Origin: Ampullaceana balthica
Lineage: Eukaryota; Mollusca; Gastropoda; Lymnaeidae
Assembly (NCBI GenBank): GCA_944989445.1
Contig: CALYLW010000041.1
Location: 2,009,399 to 2,073,398 of the forward strand
DNA length: 64,000 nt
Reading direction: 5' to 3'
Below, piece by piece: positions 10,951 through 20,721 of the stretch (its first letter is position 1; every line of letters begins with the position of its first letter). A program made the position numbers and the translations under genes. The notes under the pieces are model-generated. The model did no database searches. It was not told the origin of the DNA and worked only from the letters and a program-made list of their open reading frames with translations.

Positions 10951-11744
10951 ACTTCAACTTGTGTTGCCGACCACGCTTAAAACATTCAACATTATGTCGG
11001 ATGACATTGTTTACTTTTTTTTCATCATTGAGCAATGTTCCGTTTTAATAAAAACTCCCATTTTTATTTAAAAAGACATTTACTGATGAGGATTCGGTGC
11101 TAGAAATAAGGTAATATGTGATTTAGCTAATTTGTAGAGTAAAAAGCTGGCATACTGTGAAATGCTTACATGACATGGCTAAAGTATTAAAGTTTACTAT
11201 ATTTCTTCAATTTTTGCAATATTTTTTCAGGGAAGGAACTCCAATCATATTTTCAAAGCTTTATTTTCTATTTTTCGTATGCCCTTAAAAATATTTGTAG
11301 GCCCATGAGAAATTTCGTATGTCCGCGAAAAGTTGGTATCCCCTTATCACGGAGCCTACTGCTGTACCTAATGCATAATTTGACTCTGCGGTGAAACTTT
11401 AAATAGATAATCGATTTCTCTCCACTATTGCGCTGGCTCAAGCTTCTTCAAGGTCACTTACACGATGGTCAGATTTAACGGCATTATGTTTCCTCTGCAT
11501 TCCCTAACCAAGAATAACGAGTAATATCTAGGTCATCAATTTGTATTCATTTAAAAAGAAGAAGAAGGGGAAGAAAACTCTCGTACATTTATATTTAATG
11601 CCACAACAAGAATACACGGACGAGATCACGCGGTGCATTCTTTCTCGGCCAATCAGAACGCAAGTTAAAGGCAGAGAAACATAATGAGGACAAGAGAGAA
11701 CTGAAAGGGAATTTAAGGAGAACTGGGCAATTTCTATTATTTTT
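10951..11744. other. Stretch without recognised gene
   Basis: AT-rich sequence. Frames running out of the preceding minisatellite end here. No gene or terminus was recognised up to the first Helentron-like unit. Confidence 0.5.
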
Positions 11745-12310
11745 AAATCCCTTATATTAACTTCACCGGCGTCTCTCTCTCTCTGTCTGTCTCTCTCTCT
11801 GTCTCTCTCTCATCATCTCATGGGCTCGGCGGGCGGAAAAACAAAAGTCGAAAATGACCCACTTCCAATGATCCGATCGAACTGAAATTTGGCACACGGA
11901 CCCGTCTTACCTAACAATGCATCGTATCAAAATTTCAGATCGATCGAACGTACCGTAATTAAATTAATGCATTTTTAGTTTATCCTTATATGAGGTATGT
12001 AATTTTAATTCACGATTTGTTATTGTTTTTTTGCCACGTGAAAGTTTGAGCATTGAGGCGACCCAACGAAACGACGGTGCGCTTTTGTTTACATTTTACG
12101 TGTCACTCTGAGCTCGGTCAAGCGAATCGGTGACCAGACTTTTCCCCTCTCCCCCCACCCACCCCTCCCCCCCCCACTAGGGTTATGATGCAAAGTTGAG
12201 TTAAGACAGATTCAGTCTGTAAATGTTTGAATATAATCAATACTTTTAGTTATGTCTCATCTATAAGGGATTTATAGTCAAAAACTTTGTTTTTACGGGG
12301 TTGTTTAATT
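11745..12310 (+). mobile_element. Helentron-like array unit 1
   Basis: The 5' end is AAATCCCTTATATTAACTTC. A CT/GT tract lies at about 11767-11810 and a poly-C tract at about 12137-12180. The 3' end has TATAAGGGATTTATAG and the AAAAAC-TTT-GTTTTT hairpin (about 12265-12297). Its 5' flank is unique DNA, so this is the outer edge of the array. Confidence 0.8.
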
Positions 12311-12869
12311 AAATCCCTTATATTAACTTCGCGGCCGTCTCTCTCTGTCTGTCTCTCTCTCATCATCTCATGGGCTCGGCGGGCGGAAAAACAGAAGTCA
12401 AAAATGACCCACTTCCAATGATCCGATCGAACTGAAATTTGGCACACGGACCCGTCTTACCTAACAATGCATCGTATCAAAATTTCAGATCGATCGAACG
12501 TACCGTAATTAAATTAATGCATTTTTAGTTTATCCTTATATGAGGTATGTAATTTAAAATCACGATTTGTTATTGTTTTTTTGCCACGTGAAAGTTTGAG
12601 CATTGAGGCGACCCAACGAAACGACGGTGCGCTTTTGTTTACATTTTACGTGTCACTCTGAGCTCGGTCAAGCGAATCGGTGACCAGACTTTTCCCCTCT
12701 CCCCCTCCCACCCACCCCTCCCCCCACCCCTCCCCCCCTAGGGTTATGAAGCAAACTTGTGTTAAGACAGATTCAGTCTGTAAATGTTTGAAAAATCAAT
12801 ACTGTTAGTTATGTCTCATATATAAGGGATTTATAGTCAAAAACTTTGTTTTTACGGGTTTGTTTTTTT
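12311..12869 (+). mobile_element. Helentron-like array unit 2
   Basis: This is a full unit of about 559 bp, with the CGCGGCCGTC 5' variant and a long poly-C tract (about 12697-12740). It shares length and variants (TAATTTAAAATCAC) with unit 4, suggesting duplication of a two-unit block. Confidence 0.8.
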
Positions 12870-13417
12870 AAATCCCTTATATTAACTTCACCGCCGTCTC
12901 TCTCTGTCTCTCTGTCTGTCGTCATCTCATGGGCTCGGCGGGCGGAAAAACAGAAGTCAAAAATGACCCACTTCCCATGATCCGATCGAACTGAAATTTG
13001 GCACACGGACCCGTCTGACCTAACAATGCATCGTATCAAAATTTCAGATCGATCGAACGTACCGTAATTAAATTAATGCATTTTTAGTTTATCCTTAAAT
13101 GAGGTATGTAATTTAAATTCACGATTTGTTATTGTTTTTTTGCCACGTGAAAGTTTGAGCATTGAGGCGACCCAACGAAACGACGGTGCGCTTTTGTTTA
13201 CATTTTACGTGTCACTCTGAGCTCGGTCAAGCGAATCGGTGACCAGACTTTTCCCCTCTCCCCCTCCCACCCACCCCTCCCCCCTAGGGTTATGAAGCAA
13301 ACTTGTGTTAAGACAGATTCAGTCTGTAAATGTTTGAAAATAATCAATACTGTTAGTTATGTCTCATATATAAGGGATTTATAGTCAAAAACTTTGTTTT
13401 TACGGGTTTGTTTTATT
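12870..13417 (+). mobile_element. Helentron-like array unit 3
   Basis: This unit is about 548 bp, has the CACCGCCGTC 5' variant, and has a shorter poly-C tract (about 13255-13287). It is otherwise collinear with units 2 and 4. Confidence 0.8.
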
Positions 13418-13976
13418 AAATCCCTTATATTAACTTCGCGGCCGTCTCTCTCTGTCTGTCTCTCTCTCATCATCTCATGGGCTCGGCGGGCGGAAAAACA
13501 GAAGTCAAAAATGACCCACTTCCAATGATCCGATCGAACTGAAATTTGGCACACGGACCCGTCTTACCTAACAATGCATCGTATCAAAATTTCAGATCGA
13601 TCGAACGTACCGTAATTAAATTAATGCATTTTTAGTTTATCCTTATATGAGGTATGTAATTTAAAATCACGATTTGTTATTGTTTTTTTGCCACGTGAAA
13701 GTTTGAGCATTGAGGCGACCCAACGAAACGACGGTGCGCTTTTGTTTACATTTTACGTGTCACCCTGAGCTCGGTCAAGCGAATCGGTGACCAGACTTTT
13801 CCCCTCTCCCCCTCCCACACACCCCTCCCCCCCAGCCCTCCCCCCCTAGGGTTATGAAGCAAACTTGTGTTAAGACAGATTCAGTCTGTAAATGTTTGAA
13901 AAATCAATACTGTTAGTTATGTCTCATATATAAGGGATTTATAGTCAAAAACTTTGTTTTTACGGGTTTGTTTTTT
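13418..13976 (+). mobile_element. Helentron-like array unit 4
   Basis: This unit is about 559 bp and nearly identical to unit 2 at the 5' end and core. The poly-C tract (about 13801-13849) differs in length and interruptions. Confidence 0.8.
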
Positions 13977-14463
13977 AAATCCCTTATATTAACTTCACCG
14001 GCGTCTCTCTCTCTCTCTCTCTCTGTCTTGGGCTCGGCGGGCGGGCGGAAAAACAGAAGTCAAAAATGACCCACTTCCCATGATCCGATCGAACTGAAAT
14101 TTGGAACACGGACCCGTCTAACCTAACAATGCATTGTATCAAAATTTCAGATCGATCGCACGTACCGTAATTAAATTATAGCATTTTTAGTTTATCCTTA
14201 TATGAGGTATGTAATTCAAAATTCACTGTTTGTTATTGTTTTTTTTCTGCCCAGTTCCACGTGAGTTTGAGTTGACGCCGACCGTCGTGTTGACGCCGAC
14301 CGTCGTGCCGACACCCCCTCGCATCCCACCCCCATTGATTAAAGACAAGGGACATCACTCGGTGTCAGTCTGTAAATGTTTGAAAATAATCAATACTGTT
14401 AGTTATGTCTCATATATAAGGGATTTATAGTCAAAAACTTTGTTTTTACGGGTTTGTTTTATT
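13977..14463 (+). mobile_element. Helentron-like array unit 5, alternative 3' module
   Basis: This unit is about 487 bp. After the shared core, the region that in units 1-4 holds the poly-C tract is replaced by a module with GAGTTTGAGTTGACGCCGAC and GACATCACTCGGTGTCAGTC. That module is also found in the 7.6 kb copy and the 62-63 kb copies. The array therefore mixes subfamilies. Confidence 0.78.
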
Positions 14464-14489
14464 AAATCCCTTATATTAACTTCGCGGCC

Positions 14490-14527
<38 letters not shown>

Positions 14528-15018
14528 TGGGCTCGGCGGGCGGGCGGAAAAACAGAAGTCGAAAATGACCCACTTCCCATGATCCGATCGAACTGAAATT
14601 TGGCACACGGACCCGTCTGACCTAACAATGCATCGTATCAAAATTTCAGATCGATCAAACGTACCGTAATTAAATTAATGCATTTTTAGTTTATCTATAT
14701 AAACTATATGTAGAGGTCACTATCGTTTACATTTTACGGGTCACTTGACTTCAGGCCAGCCACCGGTGTGAACACGTCTCGTGCTTAAACCAGGTGAAGC
14801 GGCGTGCTTTTGTTTACATTTGGCGTTTCACGGTGAACTTTCCCCAGCGATCGGTGACAAGACCTTTCCCCTCTCCCACCCCACCCCACCCTTTTTGGGT
14901 TAAAAGCAAAGGGGAGTAAAGACAGATTCAGTCTGTAGATATTTGTAAATACTTTAAGTTCTGTCTCATATATAAGGGATTTATAGTCAAAAACTTTGTT
15001 TTTACGGGTTTGTTTTTT
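14464..15018 (+). mobile_element. Helentron-like array unit 6, diverged
   Basis: The 5' end and long CT tract match unit 5. After TTTAGTTTATCTATATAAAC the middle diverges (about 14697-14890) before returning to the GACAGATTCAGTCTGTA and 3' hairpin segments. It is the right edge of the array and the most diverged member. Confidence 0.75.
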
Positions 15019-15424
15019 TGTTTGGAATTAATGGTAATATTACATGAAACTTTAATTTACAGCAACGTTGAAATTTACACTTGGTTTTAGCTTTTCCCAA
15101 CATCATATGAATGACCACAGACCACCGTCAAGTCTAGCCGGACGAAAAAAAAACACCAGCATATCAAACATTGTACATAGTCCATTTTTAAAGAGGAACT
15201 AATTTTTTCATCATTCTTGATCAGCATGTCTAGGATAAGCCATATTCAAACCTTCACCCACCCCCACAAGAAAAAAGGTCCGTTAAATTATCAAGCATGC
15301 ATAAATTACTTTCCATGTTAATTGCTGTTTAAAACAAACACAACAACAATACACACAAAGAAAAACACACAAACAAAAACTCACAACGTTTGGCGTTCTC
15401 ATTTTTAACATTCTTGCCCTCCAT
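15019..15424. other. Stretch without recognised gene
   Basis: AT-rich sequence with an ACAC/CAAC-rich patch near 15340-15380. No gene or element was recognised. Confidence 0.5.
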
Positions 15425-15790
15425 TTGACATTAACTAAATGTTTAGTAGACAACACTTTTTTTTCTTTGACTCTTTATGCCACTGTTTGTTCCTTCTCTT
15501 TTTTATGTATTTCTCTCTCTCTAGCCCCACATCTCTCTGTCTCTCTCTACATTATTTTCTCCATCTCTCTGTCCATCTATCACTTTCCATTCGTCTACTC
15601 TCTAACAATTGCTCTTTGTCTAACTATCTCTGTTCCATTGTCTCCTCTTCCTTTGCTCCTCTCTGTCTCTCTCTCTCTCGCTCTCTCTTACATTCCCTAC
15701 CCATTACTCGCTGTCTTTCTGCTCATATCTATCGTTCTTTCGCTCTCTCTCTCTCTCTCTCTCACTCTCTCTCTCCCTCTCTCGTCATTC
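15425..15790. repeat. CT-rich imperfect microsatellite
   Basis: This is a long pyrimidine-biased tract of CTCT and TCTGTCTCT runs. It yields overlapping Ser/Leu-rich frames (15425-15799 and 15439-15891) that are compositional artefacts. It is polypurine/polypyrimidine asymmetric. Confidence 0.85.
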
Positions 15791-16081
15791 AATGCATGAC
15801 AGAAAGGCTAATCCACGGAAGAGCAATTGATTTCTCCCAACTTTCCATCCAAATTTTTCTCCATAATCGTCACGATGCCAGAGAAAAATAGCAGACGATA
15901 ATATTTAAAAGTTATGAAATCAATATTGATTACGCTCGTTCCCTAGTTCCCGGGCCAGATAAGAAATGAATAGGGTAAAAAAGGAGTGCATTTAAAAACA
16001 TTTTTAAAGAGCGTGAATAAATTCAATGATGCATTAATGTTAAATGGTGATAAACGGGTGTGTAAGTGTGTGTGTTTGATT

Positions 16082-16132
<51 letters not shown>

Positions 16133-16408
16133 TGGAGGGGTGGGTAGGTGGCTTAAAAGTTAAGTTGTGGAGACTCGGGGCTATCAAGTGAATGTATTTA
16201 CTATTCAGTGCGTTGGGGGCGGCAACATTTTTAGATGTCTTTGCAAAGAATGAAAGTGTTTGTCGATATCACGTCCTGCGACATAAAAGTGGACATGATG
16301 AGCTTGCGGGCACCTTTTTTAAATGACATGACATTAGAAGAGTGTTTTGTTTTGTTTTAGCCTGATGTCAAATGATCCCCTTTCAAGCCATACTTAATTG
16401 CTCTAGAT
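15791..16408. other. Stretch without gene, containing a GT microsatellite
   Basis: A near-pure (GT)n run lies at about 16083-16132. Outside it the sequence is unique and unrecognised up to the 8-bp target duplication at 16401-16408. Confidence 0.6.
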
Positions 16409-16533
16409 CAGTGCTTCTCAGACTGTTTAGTTTGGCGGACCGGCAGGAATTTCTCCATTGCACCAGGGACCTGTGAACTATTTAGAAAAAAAACGACATA
16501 TTCTATACTCTATACTCTATACGGTTAGTATTA

Positions 16534-17340
16534 ATGGTTGACATCTCTGTCAACGACCAGAGACTCAACACAGTGCACCGGTTCACGCACCTAGACAGCA
16601 CAGTGTCTCAAAATGTCACCATCGATGACGAAGTGAACGTCAGAATTGCCAGAGCCAGCTCCACTTTTGGCAGGTTGTACCCTAATTTCTGGAGCAGAAG
16701 AGGCATTACTATCCAGACCAAGCTGAAAGTGTACAGGGCAGTGGTGCTCCCCACACTGCTATATGCTTGTGGAACCTGGACTGTTTATCAGCGCCATGCA
16801 AGAAAGCTTAACCACTTTCATATAACAAGCCCCAGGAAGATTCTCGGCATAAAGTGGCATAACAAAATTCCAGACACAGTGGTACTGACCAAGGCAGGTC
16901 TCCCCAGCATCCTCACCCTTCTGATGCAGACAAAGCTTCGCTGGGCAGGGCACGTTGTCCGAATGCCAGACGAGAGACTGCCAAAGAGAATCTTCTTTGG
17001 TGAGCTCCAGTATGGCCAGCGGTCCCACGGTGGGCAAAAGAAACGCTTCAAAGTCACAATGAAAGGCTCAATGAAAGCGTTTGCCATCAATCCAGACACA
17101 TGGGAACGAGCTGCAATGGACCGATCCACCTGGCGCTCTTCCATCCACGAAGGTGCCAGGTCATGCGAAGCAAACCGGATCACCGCCGCAGAAAAGAAGA
17201 GGCAAGCCCGAAAGGCCCATGCTGTCAATCCTCCAGGAGATGTCCCACTCGTCCCTTGTCGCTTCTGTTCCCGAAACTTCCGTGCAAGGATCGGCCTAAT
17301 CAGCCATCTGCGCACGCACAGACAACCCTCGGATGACTAG
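16534..17340 (+). CDS. LINE reverse transcriptase, C-terminal part with C2H2 zinc finger
   Basis: This is an intact 268-codon frame. The product is the post-catalytic (thumb and C-terminal) part of a non-LTR retrotransposon reverse transcriptase. It includes the AVVLPTLLYACGTW segment (about residues 69-82), LRWAGHVVRMPDERLPK, and a C-terminal C2H2 finger, C-x2-C-x12-H-x3-H (C242, C245, H258, H262). The catalytic palm with its F/YxDD box and any endonuclease are missing, so it cannot be an active enzyme alone; intact LINE proteins are usually near 1000 residues. The ATG at 16534 lies inside the 9-bp target duplication, so the start codon comes from the hAT target DNA, not the LINE. No promoter is visible. 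The open frame may simply reflect a recent insertion. Many genome annotations list such pieces as endonuclease-reverse transcriptase; the clade is unresolved. Confidence 0.85.
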   Translation: MVDISVNDQRLNTVHRFTHLDSTVSQNVTIDDEVNVRIARASSTFGRLYPNFWSRRGITIQTKLKVYRAVVLPTLLYACGTWTVYQRHARKLNHFHITSPRKILGIKWHNKIPDTVVLTKAGLPSILTLLMQTKLRWAGHVVRMPDERLPKRIFFGELQYGQRSHGGQKKRFKVTMKGSMKAFAINPDTWERAAMDRSTWRSSIHEGARSCEANRITAAEKKRQARKAHAVNPPGDVPLVPCRFCSRNFRARIGLISHLRTHRQPSDD

Positions 17341-17379
17341 AGTGGTCCTCGTCGTATCGACGGACGAACGAACACACAC
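16539..17379 (+). mobile_element. 5'-truncated LINE insertion with 9-bp TSD
   Basis: The direct repeat ATTAATGGT lies at 16530-16538 and 17380-17388 and brackets a segment that begins inside a reverse transcriptase frame. The segment ends in a short 3' UTR with CGACGGACGAACGAACACAC. 5' truncation with a variable-length TSD is the signature of target-primed reverse transcription. It is nested inside the hAT MITE at 16409-17504. Confidence 0.88.
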
Positions 17380-17635
17380 ATTAATGGTGCAAAAAAGAGA
17401 TTATAATTATATTTTTCTGTCCTTTCTTGATAACTTCTGCGGACCGGCAGCGGATGGCCCACGAACAAGCACCGGTCCGCGGACCACCACTTTGAGGAGC
17501 ACTGCTCTAGATTGGTTTCGTCCAGAAAGTAACCAAAAATGCGTTAACGTCTAAACGTGTCCGTTTGCCGCATCTACCATCTCAAGTTAACAAAACAAAA
17601 CAAACCTGTTCAGTTTAAGTCCACGTTTACACCAT

Positions 17636-19528
17636 CAGGGCCGGCTTTAGGAAATTGGAGGCCCTAGGCAAAGTGAATTTGGTGGTCCTAAATGTAATAG
17701 GAAAAAAATACATACGGAAAGAATAAAATTACACAATTTATTAAAAACTACCTGTATTTATATCTAAATCAACAAAAACTGAAATTTATACAACCATAGT
17801 CGTGCAGATGTCATAAACCTTCAACAAAAATCAACTTTTCGTGCTTTGATTGGCAGCAAAGTCCACAATAAATTGTAAATAATCCAGAGACTGGACGATA
17901 TCTCGTTCGATAGATATCATTACCAGACTGTTCAGGCGTTCTTGCGTCATAGTCGTTCTCAAATAGTTATAAAAAAAATTAATTTCAACTTGGAAAAACT
18001 TCTTTCCCCTGATGCAACAGTAATCGGAATAGTCAATGCTATACGAAGGGCTATAGCGACATTTGGAACAGCAGTATTCAAACCATGATCATAAATAAAA
18101 CGTAAAACATCAAGAGAAACGAAACAGTATCTGGAACAATGCTGGAAAATATTTGCAATTCCCTGCATTTCGACATTTTCACAAGAAGGAAGCAACAAGG
18201 GTATTCCAGTAGTCTGGAAAAATTAAAAGTTTAATAAACTCTATTATAGAGTTGCAATTAGCATCACTGCATCACTTCCCTGGATAGAGAATAAAATTTT
18301 GTGTATGTAAATAAAAATTGGCGATGGAAGGTGAACTAGACACATTTTAGTAGAAAAATTTACATGTAAATAAATAATGGTAAATCAAAAAGGCGAACAT
18401 TTCATTCCTTGTTTTGGAACTCGTTAATCGCAAATTATAACATTAAAAACAGTTAATTATCATCCTGCAGTCATTAAAAACATTTTCAAACATAAATTAT
18501 TAATATACGCCGGCAATGGACAAAGTTATTATCGTAACCTATGATAGGTTAACAACGAATATGTCAAATTTTGACAGATCAAATCTCCCTGTCAAAAAAA
18601 CTATTAAAATATTACTAAAATATTGACCCATGATGTTTAATATCAGTAATGAGATCAGAGGAAAGTATAAGAAGGAGATGGACAGAACAGGAGGGACTTG
18701 GTGTGACTCTAAAGACGTTGAATACGTCAGGAGTTCATCCTCAGACAGACTCTTATTCTTATTGATTGAGACGAGAATGGACAGATGTATAAAGAGGAAA
18801 AGGATGATATGGGCGATAATAAATTTTCTTTTGACATTCCCCGTAGTGCTAGAAGTTATTAACAAAATTGTAGTTTTAGAAAGAAATCTTACCTTTTAGA
18901 AATCAAATTAAATCATCAATAGCGCGCCTAAGAGAAGACAGATTTGACATCAATAAAACAAACAATAAATATTAATCTTCATGGGCATGACGTTAAACTC
19001 CATCCACACCGAGTGAATCATTACCGTTGTATGGCGCTAATGACCTTTCTGTGTTGAAGCGCTTTTATGATGTCACAAACTAAAAAACTCACAAATAGAC
19101 TGCAAAAGGTGACTTTTTAAAAAAAGAGTCATCTTACTTCCCCCATCCCACTGTGGATGGAGTAACGTGGGGAAAAGGAAAGGAAGGTGTCTCCTTTCAC
19201 GGGCTTGTATCGATATATCAAAGCAAGTTGGGTTCCTTTCATATGAAACATCAGACGCCGTATCTCTTTCATGTCAAGCCTTCTAGCCGGCAAGTCTGTC
19301 CCCATCCCCCCTTCTCAATATCAACATTGTCCTTGATTAATCTGCGCCTATTACGCCATTTTCTCTAACTCGAAAACTAAGTAAGTCGATTTTGTTTTTC
19401 GGGTCCCTTTTATTTCAACTTAAAGAGGTCAGACTATATATATTTTTTCCTAGAGTCTTGTGCGAGGCCCCCACTAATCGGAGGCCCTAGGCGGCCGCCT
19501 AGTTTGCCTATGCCTAAAGCCGGCCCTG
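17636..19528 (-). mobile_element. hAT transposon, decayed, with ZMYM-like transposase remnant
   Basis: The left end reads CAGGGCCGGCTTTAGG. The reverse complement of the right end reads CAGGGCCGGCTTTAGGC, so the TIRs match over at least 16 bp. Further inside, both ends carry GGAGGCCCTAGGC. The direct repeat ACACCAT flanks the element (17629-17635 and 19529-19535), seven clear bases of an expected eight. The minus strand carries a transposase C-terminus at 17831-18198. The remaining interior (18240-19450) has no recognisable domain, so most of the transposase is lost or very diverged. Confidence 0.88.
17831..18198 (-). pseudogene. hAT transposase C-terminal dimerisation region, frameshifted
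   Basis: The first part reads NVAIALRIALTIPITVASG followed by ERSFSKLKLI, the hallmark of the hAT C-terminal dimerisation domain in ZMYM/TTF-type transposases. A frameshift in a run of T/A (about 17965-17975) then breaks the frame. In the next frame the tail continues as YLRTTMTQERLNSLVMISIE and ends VDFAANQSTKS before a stop at 17831. The N-terminal zinc finger and catalytic residues are not seen. The apparent start is a TTG inside a longer, closed upstream frame, so this is a fragment and not a gene. It may begin after a splice acceptor (TTTTTCCAG on the minus strand), which is inference. Confidence 0.88.
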
Positions 19529-19611
19529 ACACCATTAACGATATGTTTTAAGAAAGTAATTTAATGTCGTGTCGATAATTTATCAATTATTTTGAAAGAA
19601 TGTGTATACAT

Positions 19612-19614
<3 letters not shown>

Positions 19615-19646
<32 letters not shown>

Positions 19647-19740
19647 TGTTCACTTATATAGCGCAGTACCCCACCATACAGCTAGGCTCACAGCGCTTTA
19701 AAAACATGTTCAACAACTACAAAAAACACAATGCACTCTA
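19615..19740. repeat. (TTA)n with adjoining TTATATAGCGC dispersed repeat
   Basis: A run of TTA lies at about 19615-19647. It is followed by GTTCACTTATATAGCGC and CTCACAGCGCTTTAAAA, a sequence I recall as a widespread dispersed repeat in molluscs and other lophotrochozoans. Boundaries are not defined. Confidence 0.5.
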
Positions 19741-20082
19741 AATCGTCCTGAACATATTTACTAGAGCTGTTAACGATTAATTTAAATTTAATCGTTAAAT
19801 TGGGAAAAATTAACGACTAATTAATCGTTAATTTCGATTAAAGCTAAACAATGAAATTTATGGTGTCATCAGTCATCATCATCATTTGTCCTTTGAGTTC
19901 CTTGCGGAACATAGGGCCTCTGTCAAAGCTCGTCACTCTAAACGTTCCCTTGCCGGTCGCTTCAATTCTTCCCAGTTCTTCCCAGCTCTTCCAGCCTCGT
20001 CTGACATGCTCCGTCATAAGTGTCACAAGTAACATGTATTAAAATACTTGTCAAAAATCGAAATAACACTGGAATGTCTTCT

Positions 20083-20198
20083 TTATGTGACATCTTTTAA
20101 CCAACAATGCAAACAGACAAGTGTATTGACATTATTTGAATCAAGTGATGAGCGGGTCTTATTGACAATATTAGCAGCCGAGCTGAACAATCGTTCAC
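20083..20198 (-). pseudogene. hAT (Ac/hobo-type) transposase C-terminal scrap
   Basis: The minus strand reads CERLFSSAANIVNKTRSSLD, then NNVNTLVCLHCWLKDVT and a stop. The ERLFSSAGNIVxxxRSSL pattern is the hallmark of the hAT dimerisation domain found in BED-finger transposases. Only about 38 residues are recognisable. Its location in a hAT-bounded element supports the call. It differs from the SGERSFSKLK type in the neighbouring element, so two hAT lineages are side by side. Confidence 0.82.
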
Positions 20199-20291
20199 AT
20201 AGCTTTAGATGGTCTCAGCTGAAGTTTCTTATACTGTAGTGGATGTTTGGTTAGCAGGTGAAATGTAAGTGAATTGTTAGAACCATGGTAC

Positions 20292-20466
20292 CAATGTTCC
20301 CTTTTAGCAGCGCAGCTGCGCAGATATTTGACCGACGACACGCAGGAGTTTAGAATCACCGCGCAGTAAATGTTGTAAAATATTGAACACAAAATAGACG
20401 TTGTGCAACTTTGCACACGAGTTTTTTTAAAAACTTTTCACACGGACCAACTTAGAGGGAACATTG
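20292..20466. mobile_element. MITE family A, copy 1 (CAATGTTCCC ends)
   Basis: The left end is CAATGTTCCCTTTTAG. The right end, GAGGGAACATTG, is its inverted counterpart. Flanks share CATGGTA (20284-20290 and 20467-20473), consistent with an 8-bp hAT duplication with one change. Internal GCGCAG-rich and TGCGCAACTTTGCACAC segments are shared with copies at 35243-35426 and 47874-48056. It lies inside the hAT at 19762-20713. Confidence 0.85.
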
Positions 20467-20721
20467 CATGGTAGGCAAACGATTTCTCTCAATGGACACA
20501 ATAACCTTTATCAACATTTTGAACATTCACATTAGGCAATAGTTTAAAACCAAAATGTTCGTGTAACGTCCGGAAATTAGTTTATATTTATTGGCCGAAA
20601 TATTTTACCTTTTGCCATTTATAAGTGGTGGGTAGATTAATCGCTAAAAAAAATTAATCGTAAAAATTGTTAACGATTAATTGAGAAATTAATCGTTAAT
20701 TTCCGCAGACCTAATATTTAA

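Larger units (their letters stand above)
11745..15018 (+). repeat. Head-to-tail array of six Helentron-like elements
   Basis: Six units abut directly. Each 3' tail (ACGGGTTTGTTT, with T/A spacing) is followed by the next 5' end AAATCCCTTATATTAACTTC at 11745, 12311, 12870, 13418, 13977 and 14464. Unit lengths are about 566, 559, 548, 559, 487 and 555 bp. Each unit holds a variable CT/GTCT tract near its 5' end, a conserved core (TACCGTAATTAAATTAATGC), and in most units a variable poly-C tract before the 3' third. Repeated 60-76-codon minus frames (12250-12447, 12809-13039, 13357-13554, 14403-14606) cross each unit junction and result from the tandem arrangement. Tandem Helitron/Helentron satellites are known in Drosophila and bivalves; assignment here is structural. 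Confidence 0.85.
16409..17504. mobile_element. Non-autonomous hAT element carrying a nested LINE
   Basis: The ends are CAGTGCTTCTCA on the left and, on the reverse complement of the right, CAGTGCTCCTCAAAG. GGACCGG-containing subterminal repeats occur on both sides. A perfect 8-bp direct repeat, CTCTAGAT, flanks the element at 16401-16408 and 17505-17512. The TIR sequence and TSD length are diagnostic of hAT. Without the inserted LINE (16539-17379 plus its 9-bp duplication) the element is only about 246 bp, a MITE without transposase. The LINE therefore inserted after the hAT. Confidence 0.92.
19762..20713 (-). mobile_element. hAT transposon, decayed
   Basis: Both ends are built from TTAACGATTAAT motifs: left TAGAGCTGTTAACGATTAAT, and right, on the reverse complement, TAGGTCTGCGG then ATTAACGATTAAT. 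The flanks are ATATTTAC (19754-19761) and ATATTTAA (20714-20721), a 7-of-8 target duplication. A minus-strand transposase scrap (20083-20198) and a younger MITE (20292-20466) lie inside. Confidence 0.75.

Noticed and set aside
12250..14606. Conserved 65-76-codon minus-strand ORF family in the Helentron-like array
   Set aside because: Each ORF spans a unit junction, reading from one unit's 5' end into the previous unit's 3' tail. Repetition reflects the array, and it includes CT-tract codons (RERERE).
16081..16132. Telomere-like GT repeat
   Set aside because: It is a plain (GT)n microsatellite without the TTAGGG pattern.
18539..18899. Opposed 108- and 89-codon ORFs inside the 17.6-19.5 kb hAT as cargo genes
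   Set aside because: They overlap on opposite strands, and neither resembles transposase or any known domain; likely eroded transposon sequence.
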